Positions 51,778 to 59,605 of a stretch of 64,000 nucleotides of DNA are shown here, piece by piece. The translations under genes and the position numbers were made by a program. The DNA is from Hyphomicrobiales bacterium (lineage in GTDB: Bacteria; Pseudomonadota; Alphaproteobacteria; Rhizobiales; Xanthobacteraceae), in NCBI GenBank assembly GCA_009377755.1, contig WHTM01000002.1:62001-126000 (forward strand). Reading direction: 5' to 3'. Within the stretch, counting starts at the first letter, position 1, and every line of letters begins with the position of its first letter. A model generated the notes under the pieces. It made no database searches, was not told the DNA's origin, and worked only from the letters and a program-made list of their open reading frames with translations.

Positions 51778-53199
51778 ATGCGCACACGCCTCCTTCCAGG
51801 CCTGGCTCTCTCAAGCGCCCTGCTTCTCTCCGCCTGCGCGTCATTCTCGCCGGACCGCGGCATGGACGCGGTCAGCGGCATCGCCGGCACGGAACTCAAG
51901 AAGGACGTGGTTGCCCTGCGTTCCGCGGACGACGCAGCCACCGCACGCATGATCGTCGACCGCTTGCTGAAGAAGCCGCTGACCGTTGAAGACGCGGTGC
52001 AGATCGCGGTCCTCAGCAACCGCGACCTCCAGGCGGCCTACAACGTCCTTGGCCTGGCCGAGGCCGATCGCGTGCGCGCGAGCCTTCCACCCAACCCACG
52101 CTTCTCGCTGGAACGGCTGGCGGGAGGCGGCGAGTTGGAAATCGAGCGCCGCATCGTCGCAAATATCCTGTCGCTTGCGACTTTGCCGGCGCGCGCGGCG
52201 ATCGCCGCCGACCGTTTCCATCAGGCACAGTTGCAGGCGGTTGAAGCCACCCTGCGCATCGCCGCCGAGACGCGGCGCGCCTACTTCCGGGCGGTCGCCG
52301 CGCGCGAACTCGCTGGGTATCTCGCCGAGGCGCGCGCGGCGGCGGATACTGCCAATGAACTTGCCAAGCGGCTTGGCGAAAGCGGAGCGATGAACAAGCT
52401 TGACCAGGCGCGCAACCAGGTCTTTGCCGCTGAACTGACCGCGCAACTGGCGAGCACCCGCAACCGGACCGAAGCCGAACGCGAACGGTTGATCCGCTTG
52501 ATGGGCTTGTGGGGCCGCGCCCTTGCCTTCAAGCTGCCGCGCAGCTTGCCGTCACTTCCGTCTCGTGCGCGCGGCCTTGCAAGCGTCGAGACCGAAGCGG
52601 TCGCGCGGCGCGTCGATTTGCAGATCGCCCGCATCGAGATCGAAGCGCTCGCCAAGAGTTACGACCTTACGGGCGCGACACGCTTCCTTAATCTCCTGGA
52701 GGTGGCGGGGATTTCCAAGACGACAACCGACGCCGTCGGCGACAAGACGCGCCAGCGCGGATTCGAAGTGGAGTTTGAGATCCCGCTGTTCGATTTCGGC
52801 GAGGTCCGCGCCAGGCAAGCTGAAGAGCAATACATGCAGGCGGTCAACCGCCTCGTCGCAAAAGCGGTCAATGTCCGCTCCGAGGCGCGCGAAGCCTACC
52901 AGGCGTACCGCTCGGCCTACGACGTCGCCCGCCACTACCGCCGCGAAATTTTGCCGCTGCGCAAGATCATCTCGGAGGAAACGCTGCTTCGCTACAACGC
53001 GATGCAAATCGACGTGTTCGAACTGTTTAGCGAGGTGCGCCAGCGCATCAACTCGACTGCGGCCGCCTTGGAGGCGCAGCGCGATTTCTGGATCGCGGAG
53101 GCCGATCTGCGCACGGCACTCATCGGCGGCGCGAACGGCAGCGCAAGCACGACAGCAACCATGATGCAAACGGCGGCCGAACCGTCCGGCGGCCACTGA
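51778..53199 (+). CDS. TolC/CusC-like outer membrane efflux lipoprotein
   Basis: The 473-residue protein has a lipoprotein signal (LALSSALLLSACAS). It has the outer-membrane-factor pattern of two coiled-coil repeats: VEDAVQIAVLSNRDLQAAYNVLGLAEADRVRASLPPNPRFS in the first and EVEFEIPLFDFGEVRARQAEEQYMQAVNRL in the second. OMF proteins form trans-periplasmic ducts with a pump and an adaptor, but no RND or membrane-fusion protein gene is encoded here, so it must borrow one from elsewhere or act with the copper oxidase in another way. ATG 51778 is 8 bases after the previous stop. Confidence 0.88.
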   Translation: MRTRLLPGLALSSALLLSACASFSPDRGMDAVSGIAGTELKKDVVALRSADDAATARMIVDRLLKKPLTVEDAVQIAVLSNRDLQAAYNVLGLAEADRVRASLPPNPRFSLERLAGGGELEIERRIVANILSLATLPARAAIAADRFHQAQLQAVEATLRIAAETRRAYFRAVAARELAGYLAEARAAADTANELAKRLGESGAMNKLDQARNQVFAAELTAQLASTRNRTEAERERLIRLMGLWGRALAFKLPRSLPSLPSRARGLASVETEAVARRVDLQIARIEIEALAKSYDLTGATRFLNLLEVAGISKTTTDAVGDKTRQRGFEVEFEIPLFDFGEVRARQAEEQYMQAVNRLVAKAVNVRSEAREAYQAYRSAYDVARHYRREILPLRKIISEETLLRYNAMQIDVFELFSEVRQRINSTAAALEAQRDFWIAEADLRTALIGGANGSASTTATMMQTAAEPSGGH

Positions 53200-53211
53200 A
53201 GGAAGTACAAC

Positions 53212-54612
53212 ATGAAACTCTCACGACGCAAATTCGTCGGGTTTTCCGCCGCAACGTTGGCCGGGGCGGCGGCCGTCAGCGGGCGTGCGCGGGCAGCGGC
53301 CATTCCGGAAGCCGCGACCGCCACGTCGCCCTCCATGCAGCCGCCGCTGTTCCCTCCGACGGGGCCCACCTATCAACCGGTGGTGACGCTGAACGGCTGG
53401 ACCTTGCCGTGGCGCATGAACGGCGACTGGAAGGAATTTCATTTGGTCGCCGAGCCGGTGGTCCGCGAGATCGCGCCCGGCATGAACGCGCATCTATGGG
53501 GCTACAACGGCCAGTCGCCGGGCCCAACCATCGAGGCCGTGGAAGGCGACAAGGTGCGCATCTTCGTCACCAACAAGCTGCCCGAGCATACCACCATTCA
53601 CTGGCACGGCATGCTGCTGCCGAGCGGCATGGATGGCGTCGGCGGGATGACGCAGCCGCATATCAAGCCCGGCAAGACTTTCGTCTATGAGTATGAGCTC
53701 AAGAAGAGCGGCACCTTCATGTACCACCCGCACGCCGACGAAATGGTGCAGATGGCCATGGGCATGATGGGGTTCTTCGTCGTGCACCCGCGCGATCCGC
53801 AGTTCATGCGCGTTGATCGCGATTTCGTATTCCTGCTCAATGCTCTCGATATAGACCCGGGCAGCTACGTCCCCAAGGTCATGACGATGCTCGACCACAA
53901 CCTTTGGACCTTCAATAGCCGCGTTTTTCCCGGAATTGATCATCTCGCGATTCGAAAGGGTGATCGCGTGCGGGTTCGGATCGGAAACCTCAGCATGACC
54001 GCCCATCCGATCCACATGCACGGGCACCACTTTTCGGTGACATGCACCGACGGGGGCTGGGTGCCGGAAAGCGCTCGCTGGCCGGAGACCACGATCGACG
54101 TGCCGGTCGGGGCGATGCGCGCCTATGAGTTCGTCGCCGACGTGCCCGGCGATTGGGCGCTCCATTGTCATAAGTCTCACCACACCATGAACGCAATGGG
54201 CCACAACGTGAAGACGTTCATCGGCGTGGATAAGCGCGATCTGGTCCGAACTGTGCGAGGCCTCGTTTCTCCCGACTACATGCCGATGGGGTCGGCCGGC
54301 ATGGCGGAGATGGGGGAGCACGGAGCCGATATGCCGATGCCCGACAACACGCTGCCGATGATGACCGGGTTCGGCCAATTCGGACCGATGGAGATGGGCG
54401 GCATGTTCACGGTGGTGAAGGTGCGCGAGGGGCTTGCCGCCAACGATTACAAGGATCCGGGTTGGTACAAGCATCCAGAAGGAACCGTCGCCTGGGAACT
54501 GCAAACCGCTGCCGCAGGCGAGCCGCCGCGCCGACGCTATGACAAGCCGACGGCTAAACCAGCTGTCGAAATGAAAGTTATCAAACCAAGAGGTGGCCAC
54601 AAGGGCCACTGA
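53212..54612 (+). CDS. Tat-exported multicopper oxidase (copper resistance type)
   Basis: The 466-residue protein starts with a twin-arginine signal (LSRRKFVGFSAATLAGAAAVSGRARA). Cupredoxin copper motifs are all present: HWHG and YHPHADE (type 2/3 ligands), HPIHMHGHHF, and HCHKSHH with the type 1 His-Cys-His, plus methionine-rich stretches (MGMMG, MPMGSAGMAEMGEHGADMPMPDN). It oxidises Cu(I) to Cu(II) in the periplasm. The coding region overlaps the cupredoxin upstream ATG by one base and follows the TolC-like gene by 12 bases. Confidence 0.95.
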   Translation: MKLSRRKFVGFSAATLAGAAAVSGRARAAAIPEAATATSPSMQPPLFPPTGPTYQPVVTLNGWTLPWRMNGDWKEFHLVAEPVVREIAPGMNAHLWGYNGQSPGPTIEAVEGDKVRIFVTNKLPEHTTIHWHGMLLPSGMDGVGGMTQPHIKPGKTFVYEYELKKSGTFMYHPHADEMVQMAMGMMGFFVVHPRDPQFMRVDRDFVFLLNALDIDPGSYVPKVMTMLDHNLWTFNSRVFPGIDHLAIRKGDRVRVRIGNLSMTAHPIHMHGHHFSVTCTDGGWVPESARWPETTIDVPVGAMRAYEFVADVPGDWALHCHKSHHTMNAMGHNVKTFIGVDKRDLVRTVRGLVSPDYMPMGSAGMAEMGEHGADMPMPDNTLPMMTGFGQFGPMEMGGMFTVVKVREGLAANDYKDPGWYKHPEGTVAWELQTAAAGEPPRRRYDKPTAKPAVEMKVIKPRGGHKGH

Positions 54613-54629
54613 TGAAAGGGAGCATGCAC

Positions 54630-55112
54630 ATGAATAGAGCACTCACAGCTGCGTCACTGATTGTGGTTTCAACGCTCGCTTCTGCCGCTCTTGCCGCACC
54701 CGGAGCGCCGGGACACAGCCATAACAGCGGCTTCTCCGCCGGCGAGCCGGGCAATCCGAAGAAGCCGGCGCGCATCGTGCAGGTCGTCATGCGCGAGGGC
54801 GACGGCAAGATGATGTTCATCCCCGATCGGGTCGAGGTCAGGCGCGGCGAGCAGGTCAGATTCATTCTGCGCAACAACGGTGAATTGGACCACGAATTTG
54901 TGCTCGCAACCAAGGAAGAGAACGTGAAGCATGCCGAGGAGATGAAAAAGAACCCGGATATGGAGCATGACGATCCGAACGCAAAACGCCTCAAGCCGAA
55001 AAAGAAGGACGAGTTCGTCTGGCGTTTCACCAAGGGCGGCACGTTCGAGTTCGGCTGCCTGATTCCCGGCCACCGCGAAGCGGGGATGATTGGAACCGTG
55101 TTCGTCAAGTGA
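54630..55112 (+). CDS. Periplasmic cupredoxin (plastocyanin/azurin-like)
   Basis: The 160-residue protein has a signal peptide (MNRALTAASLIVVSTLASAALA). A cupredoxin fold follows with likely type 1 copper ligands His in LDHEF and Cys-His-Met in FGCLIPGHREAGM. A Lys/Glu-rich loop separates them (about residues 100-125). It probably shuttles copper or electrons with the oxidase. ATG 54630 has GGGAG seven bases upstream; ATGs at 54612 and 54624 are less well placed. Confidence 0.9.
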   Translation: MNRALTAASLIVVSTLASAALAAPGAPGHSHNSGFSAGEPGNPKKPARIVQVVMREGDGKMMFIPDRVEVRRGEQVRFILRNNGELDHEFVLATKEENVKHAEEMKKNPDMEHDDPNAKRLKPKKKDEFVWRFTKGGTFEFGCLIPGHREAGMIGTVFVK

Positions 55113-55144
55113 ATAAGACGATGGAACGAGGCTGGAGAAAAACG

Positions 55145-55441
55145 ATGCAAAGATTTGCGTTCATTATCGCCGGAATGTTCGTCATCGCCACAGGCATGTC
55201 AGGCGTGGCGCTCGGGCAGACGGCCGACGGTCAGGTGACCAAGATCGACGCCAAGCAGAACAAGATCACGCTGCGGCACGGCCCGATCAAGAATCTCGAC
55301 ATGAATGAACCCATGACCATGGTGTTCCGCGTCGCAGACCCGGCGATGCTCAAGCAGGTCAAGGTCGGCGACAAGGTCAAGTTCGAAGCCGATCGCGTCA
55401 ATGGCCAGATCACGGTGACGAAGATGCAGAAGGCGAAGTGA
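55145..55441 (+). CDS. CusF-like periplasmic copper-binding protein
   Basis: The 98-residue protein has a signal peptide (MQRFAFIIAGMFVIATGMSGVALG). The CusF/CopZ-like barrel follows: GQVTKIDAKQNKITLRHGPIKNLDMNEPMTMVFRVADPAMLKQVKVGDKVKFEADRVNGQITV. The His in RHGPI and Met residues in DMNEPMTM match the Cu(I)-binding residues of CusF-like proteins, although the Trp of E. coli CusF is absent. It delivers Cu(I) to efflux or oxidase. ATG 55145 has GGAG eight bases upstream; earlier starts overlap the preceding gene. Confidence 0.88.
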   Translation: MQRFAFIIAGMFVIATGMSGVALGQTADGQVTKIDAKQNKITLRHGPIKNLDMNEPMTMVFRVADPAMLKQVKVGDKVKFEADRVNGQITVTKMQKAK

Positions 55442-55487
55442 CACTTGTCCCAGACACGGCGCGGCATCGACCGAGAGCCGCTCCCGG

Positions 55488-55521
55488 CCTCATCCTGAGG
55501 AGCGTCGCTGCGACGATCTCG
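55488..55521. repeat. Half copy of the CCTCATCCTGAGGAG repeat
   Basis: CCTCATCCTGAGGAGCG is followed by TCGCTGCGACGA, which resembles the right half of the repeat at 15019-15109. CCTCA-TCC-TGAGG itself is a five-pair hairpin. It follows the last copper gene by 47 bases and may serve as its 3' end. Confidence 0.55.
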
Positions 55522-55598
55522 CCACAGCGCCCGCTACGGCGACATGAGTGGCCCTGACGCTCGCAGCGATCCGTGCGACGTGCTGCTGGCCGCACAAT

Positions 55599-55934
55599 TC
55601 ACTGGCGGGTGAGGAACATGAGGTGCCGCTTGAATTCTCCCTTCTCCTCTGGCCTTACGGCCGAGTGGTAATACGTTCCCACCCACGCGCCGTCGCGACG
55701 AAGACGAAGTATGAACCAGCTCGTCTCATCAAGCTGGACCCGAACGGGTTTGCCTCTTACGGGGTTTAACGCACGTTCCCAACCAGGTCCTATGAGACGC
55801 GCACCTCTCGTATCGACAACGATGGTAATTGCTGCCCTTGGGTGCGACTCCCAAATACCCGTGACTGGCTCGTGCGCAGCAGCAAGGGTTGGCTCGCTGA
55901 GGAGTGCCAGCATCAATATCTTCTTGATGTTCAT
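55599..55934 (-). CDS. Small secreted hypothetical protein
   Basis: The 111-residue protein has a signal peptide (MNIKKILMLALLSEPTLAAA). A short soluble part predicted as beta-rich follows (GIWESHPRAAITIVVDTRGARLIGPGWERALNPVRGKPVRVQLDETSWFILRL). I do not recognise the family. Its coding orientation is opposite to the copper operon, with 157 bases between the stops. The regular strand pattern and signal peptide support it as a real gene. Confidence 0.6.
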   Translation of the reverse strand: MNIKKILMLALLSEPTLAAAHEPVTGIWESHPRAAITIVVDTRGARLIGPGWERALNPVRGKPVRVQLDETSWFILRLRRDGAWVGTYYHSAVRPEEKGEFKRHLMFLTRQ

Positions 55935-56140
55935 GCGTGCCTCCTTGTTTCAGCACGCTGCGTCGCCGCGATCTTCAATAAGCCTTACCTTAGACACGTT
56001 CGTGGCCGACACTATGGCGGTGACAGGCGCGATGGTGCGCCTTTTCGGGCTTTATCGGCAAGGCAGATCAAGCGCGCGCGACCCTTGGCCCAGCGATACG
56101 GCTTACGATAATGCATCACTACTCTTGGGCCGGCGGTTGC

Positions 56141-56734
56141 TCAAATAGCGCGCCGTAGTGATAAGGCGGCACGTCGATTCATGCGAGCGAGCTTCAGGCC
56201 GCTCGCCGCGACGGCCATGATGGTCTGTTCCGGCGACAACCTTAATTCAGTCCCTGGTCCGCGCGGTTCGCCCAGAACCATCGTTTCCTCGCGCGGGCGC
56301 GGGTGCCAGTTCACGATGGTAAAGAGACCGCCGGGTTTCACCGTTGCGCGGACCGCACGGGCCAAATCGCGGCCGATCGGGACGCCGTGAAAGGCATTCG
56401 CCATGAATACGAACTCAGCCGGGCCCGGAACCAGCCTGGCCAGGTCGTAGGCGTCGCCTGCTACGAAGTCGCAATTCGTCAGGCCGCTTTCGGTCAAACG
56501 GTGACGCGCTACGTCCAGCAGGGCGGGATCGATGTCGATCGCAACGACGTGGCGCGCAATCTTGGCGATTTGCAGCGTGAACCAGCCATCGCCGGAGCAT
56601 AGATCGATCACCTCCATTCCAGGCTTGAGCCCCACTGCGGCGAGAACACCGGCAGGGTCGGGCCACAATGCTTCCCACCAACCGGCGGTCGGCATCTCGG
56701 TGCCTTGGAAAAATCCTGGAGGAGTGCCGGTCAT
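56141..56734 (-). CDS. Class I SAM-dependent methyltransferase
   Basis: The 197-residue protein has the class I Rossmann motifs: motif I GMEVIDLCSGDGWFTLQIA (Gly-rich SAM loop), VVAIDIDPALLDVARHRL (acidic end of strand 2), CDFVAGDAYDL, and PAEFVFMANAFHG with VKPGGLFTIVNWHP (motifs II/III). The N-terminal EMPTAGWWEALWPDP resembles small methyltransferases found near metal or oxidoreductase genes. Substrate unknown. It stands alone. Confidence 0.85.
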   Translation of the reverse strand: MTGTPPGFFQGTEMPTAGWWEALWPDPAGVLAAVGLKPGMEVIDLCSGDGWFTLQIAKIARHVVAIDIDPALLDVARHRLTESGLTNCDFVAGDAYDLARLVPGPAEFVFMANAFHGVPIGRDLARAVRATVKPGGLFTIVNWHPRPREETMVLGEPRGPGTELRLSPEQTIMAVAASGLKLARMNRRAALSLRRAI

Positions 56735-57094
56735 CGTCTCATGTCATGTTCACGATTAGACGTTTTTGCCAGTTTTGCAGAAGCCTATCGAGGCAGAGAA
56801 ATTGCGTGCCGCTTTGGCGTCGACAGATAACCTCCGCGTAGACAAGATCGTTGAGGCGTGAAGGGCTGAAGGGTATAAGGTCTGGAGGCGCCGGCTTCCT
56901 TCTCAGCCTTTGCCTTTGCGGCGCAGCGCGTCCCACACGTCTACCCGTTCGCGAGTGCAGCGTCCTGGTTGACCGTTGCCTCTATCTCCCGCCAGCACAA
57001 CGGACAGCAAGCTGATCACACCTGCTATGTCTCAGTAGGTCTTCTCCCCACCCGGCGCGGCACGACGACCAAGCGCTGCCCAAGCCTCGGACAG
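56735..57094. other. Gene-free stretch, nothing recognised
   Basis: This 360-base stretch lies between the methyltransferase and LLM oxidoreductase genes, both on the minus strand. It has only short ORFs (best 65 codons) with no recognisable similarity, no clear palindromic repeat and no strong terminator. Confidence 0.5.
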
Positions 57095-58201
57095 TCAGCG
57101 CGGGCGCGGGGCCCGCACCCCGTGCCGTGCAAGTCGCTGCAGCACCTCGTCGCAGAAGTACGGCAGTTCGAGGAGATAGTTGACGAACGACACCGCGATG
57201 CCGCGCAACCCGGATCGGGCAAGGTTCGCCAACTCGTCGGCGACCTTGTCGGGCGAGCCAACAAACGGATAGCCGCCGATCGCGTTGGCCGCGAAATACT
57301 GCCGCTTGGCTGCGTATTCTTCCGGCGAGACCGTCTGCGGCGTGATATTGCGCAGCGCTAGCATGCGCTCGACCGCACCCCAGTCGGCATTGTCGATGAC
57401 CGCATGGCGATAGTAGTCCTCGGCCTCTTTCTGGGAGGGCCGGCAGATCACTTGGCCTATGGTATAAACTTCGATCTCGCGGCCCAGCGCTCGCGCTTCG
57501 GACTTTATCTCCTCCACTTGCTTTAGGCCCGCTTCAAGCGAGGTGCGCGAGGCGGAGTTGGCGGTGAAGAACGCATCGCAATTGCGTAACGCGAACGCCC
57601 GGCCGGTGGGGGTCGAGCCGGCGTTCATGATGATCGGCCGCGTCCCGCCATGGGGTTTCGGAAAGGCACGCACGCCCTTGAGCTTGAGAAATTGCCCATC
57701 GAAGTCGAACGTGTCCGGCTCGGACCAGGCACGCTTGACCGCGTCCAGCCATTCCTGGGCAAACGCGTAGCGTGTCTCGTGATCGCGTTGGCCGACGCCG
57801 AACATCTCGAACTCGCCCTCGTTCCAGCCGGCAACGAGATTGAGGCCAAAACGGCCAGCGCCAACATGGTCGGCGGTGACGAATTCCTTAGCGGCGATCA
57901 ACGGATGGAACAGAGGCGCATGCACGGTCCCGAACACGGTGATCCGGGTCGTCGCCGCCAGCAATCCCGTAGCCCAAGTCACGGTTTCGAGCGTCGCGCC
58001 GTGGAAGTCGGTGTCGCCGCCGTAGCCCTTCCAGCGCCCGATCGGCAGCATGAAGTCAATGCCTGCTTCGTCGGCCATGCGGCCGAGTTGCAGGCAGTCC
58101 CGCCAACTGGCTGACCAACGTTCCGGAACCGTTGTGGCTGAACGGCCTGAGGAGCAGTTCGCGCCGAACACGCCAAGATGCAGACCATTGGCGTTGTACA
58201 T
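57095..58201 (-). CDS. LLM-class flavin-dependent monooxygenase (RutA/SsuD-like)
   Basis: The 368-residue protein has the bacterial-luciferase TIM barrel of the RutA-like branch: LGVFGANCSSGRSATTVPERWSASW at the N-terminus, MLPIGRWKGYGGDTDFHG, GTVHAPLFHPLIAAKEFVTADHVGAGRFGLNLVAGWNEGEFEMFGV, and MNAGSTPTGRAFALRNCDAFF. It uses reduced FMN and oxygen to cleave a pyrimidine, sulfonate or similar substrate. The rut genes themselves are absent, so it is not necessarily uracil. ATG 58201 (MYNANGLHLG) matches relatives; ATG 58219 is an alternative. A reductase partner is not adjacent. Confidence 0.87.
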   Translation of the reverse strand: MYNANGLHLGVFGANCSSGRSATTVPERWSASWRDCLQLGRMADEAGIDFMLPIGRWKGYGGDTDFHGATLETVTWATGLLAATTRITVFGTVHAPLFHPLIAAKEFVTADHVGAGRFGLNLVAGWNEGEFEMFGVGQRDHETRYAFAQEWLDAVKRAWSEPDTFDFDGQFLKLKGVRAFPKPHGGTRPIIMNAGSTPTGRAFALRNCDAFFTANSASRTSLEAGLKQVEEIKSEARALGREIEVYTIGQVICRPSQKEAEDYYRHAVIDNADWGAVERMLALRNITPQTVSPEEYAAKRQYFAANAIGGYPFVGSPDKVADELANLARSGLRGIAVSFVNYLLELPYFCDEVLQRLARHGVRAPRPR

Positions 58202-58486
58202 GGCGAGCCGGTCGCGCATCAAGGCCGCAGGGGCCAGCACATCAGCCTCCGTTCGTTGACGTAGCGAAGAGTTTTTCACCACGCTCGCCAGCCGCCAACG
58301 CAGCCGTACAATTCGTCGCAGACGTTCTTGTGGTCTATTGTCGTCGACGGCGACCGAGCAACTGCCATTCGCCACCTCCGGATGCAGCAGATCACCGGAC
58401 AGAACGAGTTTCAGGCCGCCTCGTGCGGGCGGTATTTTGGCTCGGACTTTTTCGGTTGGGAAAGCGCTTCAAGCTCCGCCAGACCA

Positions 58487-59521
58487 TCACTTGCCCAATA
58501 GCTCTTTCTGCTTTGCGTCCAGCTCCGCCGTCCAGACGCCCGATTCCTTGAGGAAGCGGATTGCGCCGTCATGGAACGGCACGACCACGATTTCGAGCGC
58601 CTTCTTCAGCGTTGCTTGGTTCGCCAGGGGGTGGACGCCTTTCCACTCGCCGTGACGGTCGTAGACGGTCTTGACCACTTGATAGACTGTCTCGGCGCTG
58701 GTCTGCGCGGCCGCTGCCATGCCGCACTCGATCTCCAACGCCGGAACGTCGGCCTCGGGAGCAAGCGGTCCGCGCCCCTTGGCGATCGTGGTCACGCCCC
58801 AGACCGGATCCGCCGCCTTGACCTTTTGCGCCAGGTCAGCCGGGATCGGAATCGTATGCATGCCCTTGGATCGCTTTATTTCGACGAGGCTCGGAATGAG
58901 GCCGAAGGCGATCGCTTCGCCGCGTCCGGTGGAAACTCCTTGAACGGCTTCGGTCGGGGAGCGGAACGGAATGACCTTGATGTCTTTGCTGTAGTCCAGC
59001 CCGGCCACCTTCAACATGACCCGCAGCGCGGTAACATGATCCGTGTGACTTACCTGCACGAAGATCGTCTTGCCCTTGAGGTCGGCGATCGATTTGACAT
59101 TCGGATCGACGACATGCACGGACCAGGGCAGTCCATACATTGTCGCGATGTTTCTAATATTGCGTAGGGCTCCAACCGACTTGAATGGCCCGGTGCCGGT
59201 GTAGGCCTCCAGAATCTGCTCGTACCCGCAATGCTGTGCGAAATGCACTTCGCCCGTGTTCATCCGGACCGGCCACGCCGATGAGCTCGCGAACGGCTGG
59301 AGAACGACCTTCTGAATCGGAGTGTGCGCCGAAAGCAACTTGCTGTAGCCCGAGGCTATCAGATAGCCGCTCGCTCCCTCGGGCGGCACGGCGAAGGTCG
59401 CGATGCTCGGCGCCTGCGCCGATGCTGCACCGGAAAGCTGCATGCAGCCGGCGGCCAAAGCCGCCGCAACCGTCATGCGGGCGGTCCGCGCCGTTCGGGT
59501 GGCGCTGGTTATGTTCAGCAT
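58487..59521 (-). CDS. TAXI-family TRAP transporter solute receptor
   Basis: The 344-residue protein has a signal peptide ending GAASAQA near residue 37. A TAXI-type fold follows: FAVPPEGASGYLIASGYSKLLSAHTPIQKVVLQPFASSSAWPVRMNTGEVHFAQHCGYE, PDxKSIADLKGK-like DPNVKSIADLKGKTIFVQVSH and VYQVVKTVYDRHGEW. It delivers a ligand to the fused permease encoded upstream (59606), 84 bases away on the same strand. The divergent IclR gene and downstream amidohydrolase suggest a catabolic substrate, possibly N-containing. Confidence 0.92.
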   Translation of the reverse strand: MLNITSATRTARTARMTVAAALAAGCMQLSGAASAQAPSIATFAVPPEGASGYLIASGYSKLLSAHTPIQKVVLQPFASSSAWPVRMNTGEVHFAQHCGYEQILEAYTGTGPFKSVGALRNIRNIATMYGLPWSVHVVDPNVKSIADLKGKTIFVQVSHTDHVTALRVMLKVAGLDYSKDIKVIPFRSPTEAVQGVSTGRGEAIAFGLIPSLVEIKRSKGMHTIPIPADLAQKVKAADPVWGVTTIAKGRGPLAPEADVPALEIECGMAAAAQTSAETVYQVVKTVYDRHGEWKGVHPLANQATLKKALEIVVVPFHDGAIRFLKESGVWTAELDAKQKELLGK

Positions 59522-59605
59522 TCTTCAGTCCTCCCTTTTTTTGTGACCCTGGCGATAGTCGATCGATTGCGTGCGGACGATCCTTAAGGTCGCCTGCAAC
59601 GCAGC

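Noticed and set aside
57095..58201. Complete rut pyrimidine-degradation locus
   Set aside because: Only a RutA-like monooxygenase is present without rutB-G, so the substrate cannot be assigned to uracil.
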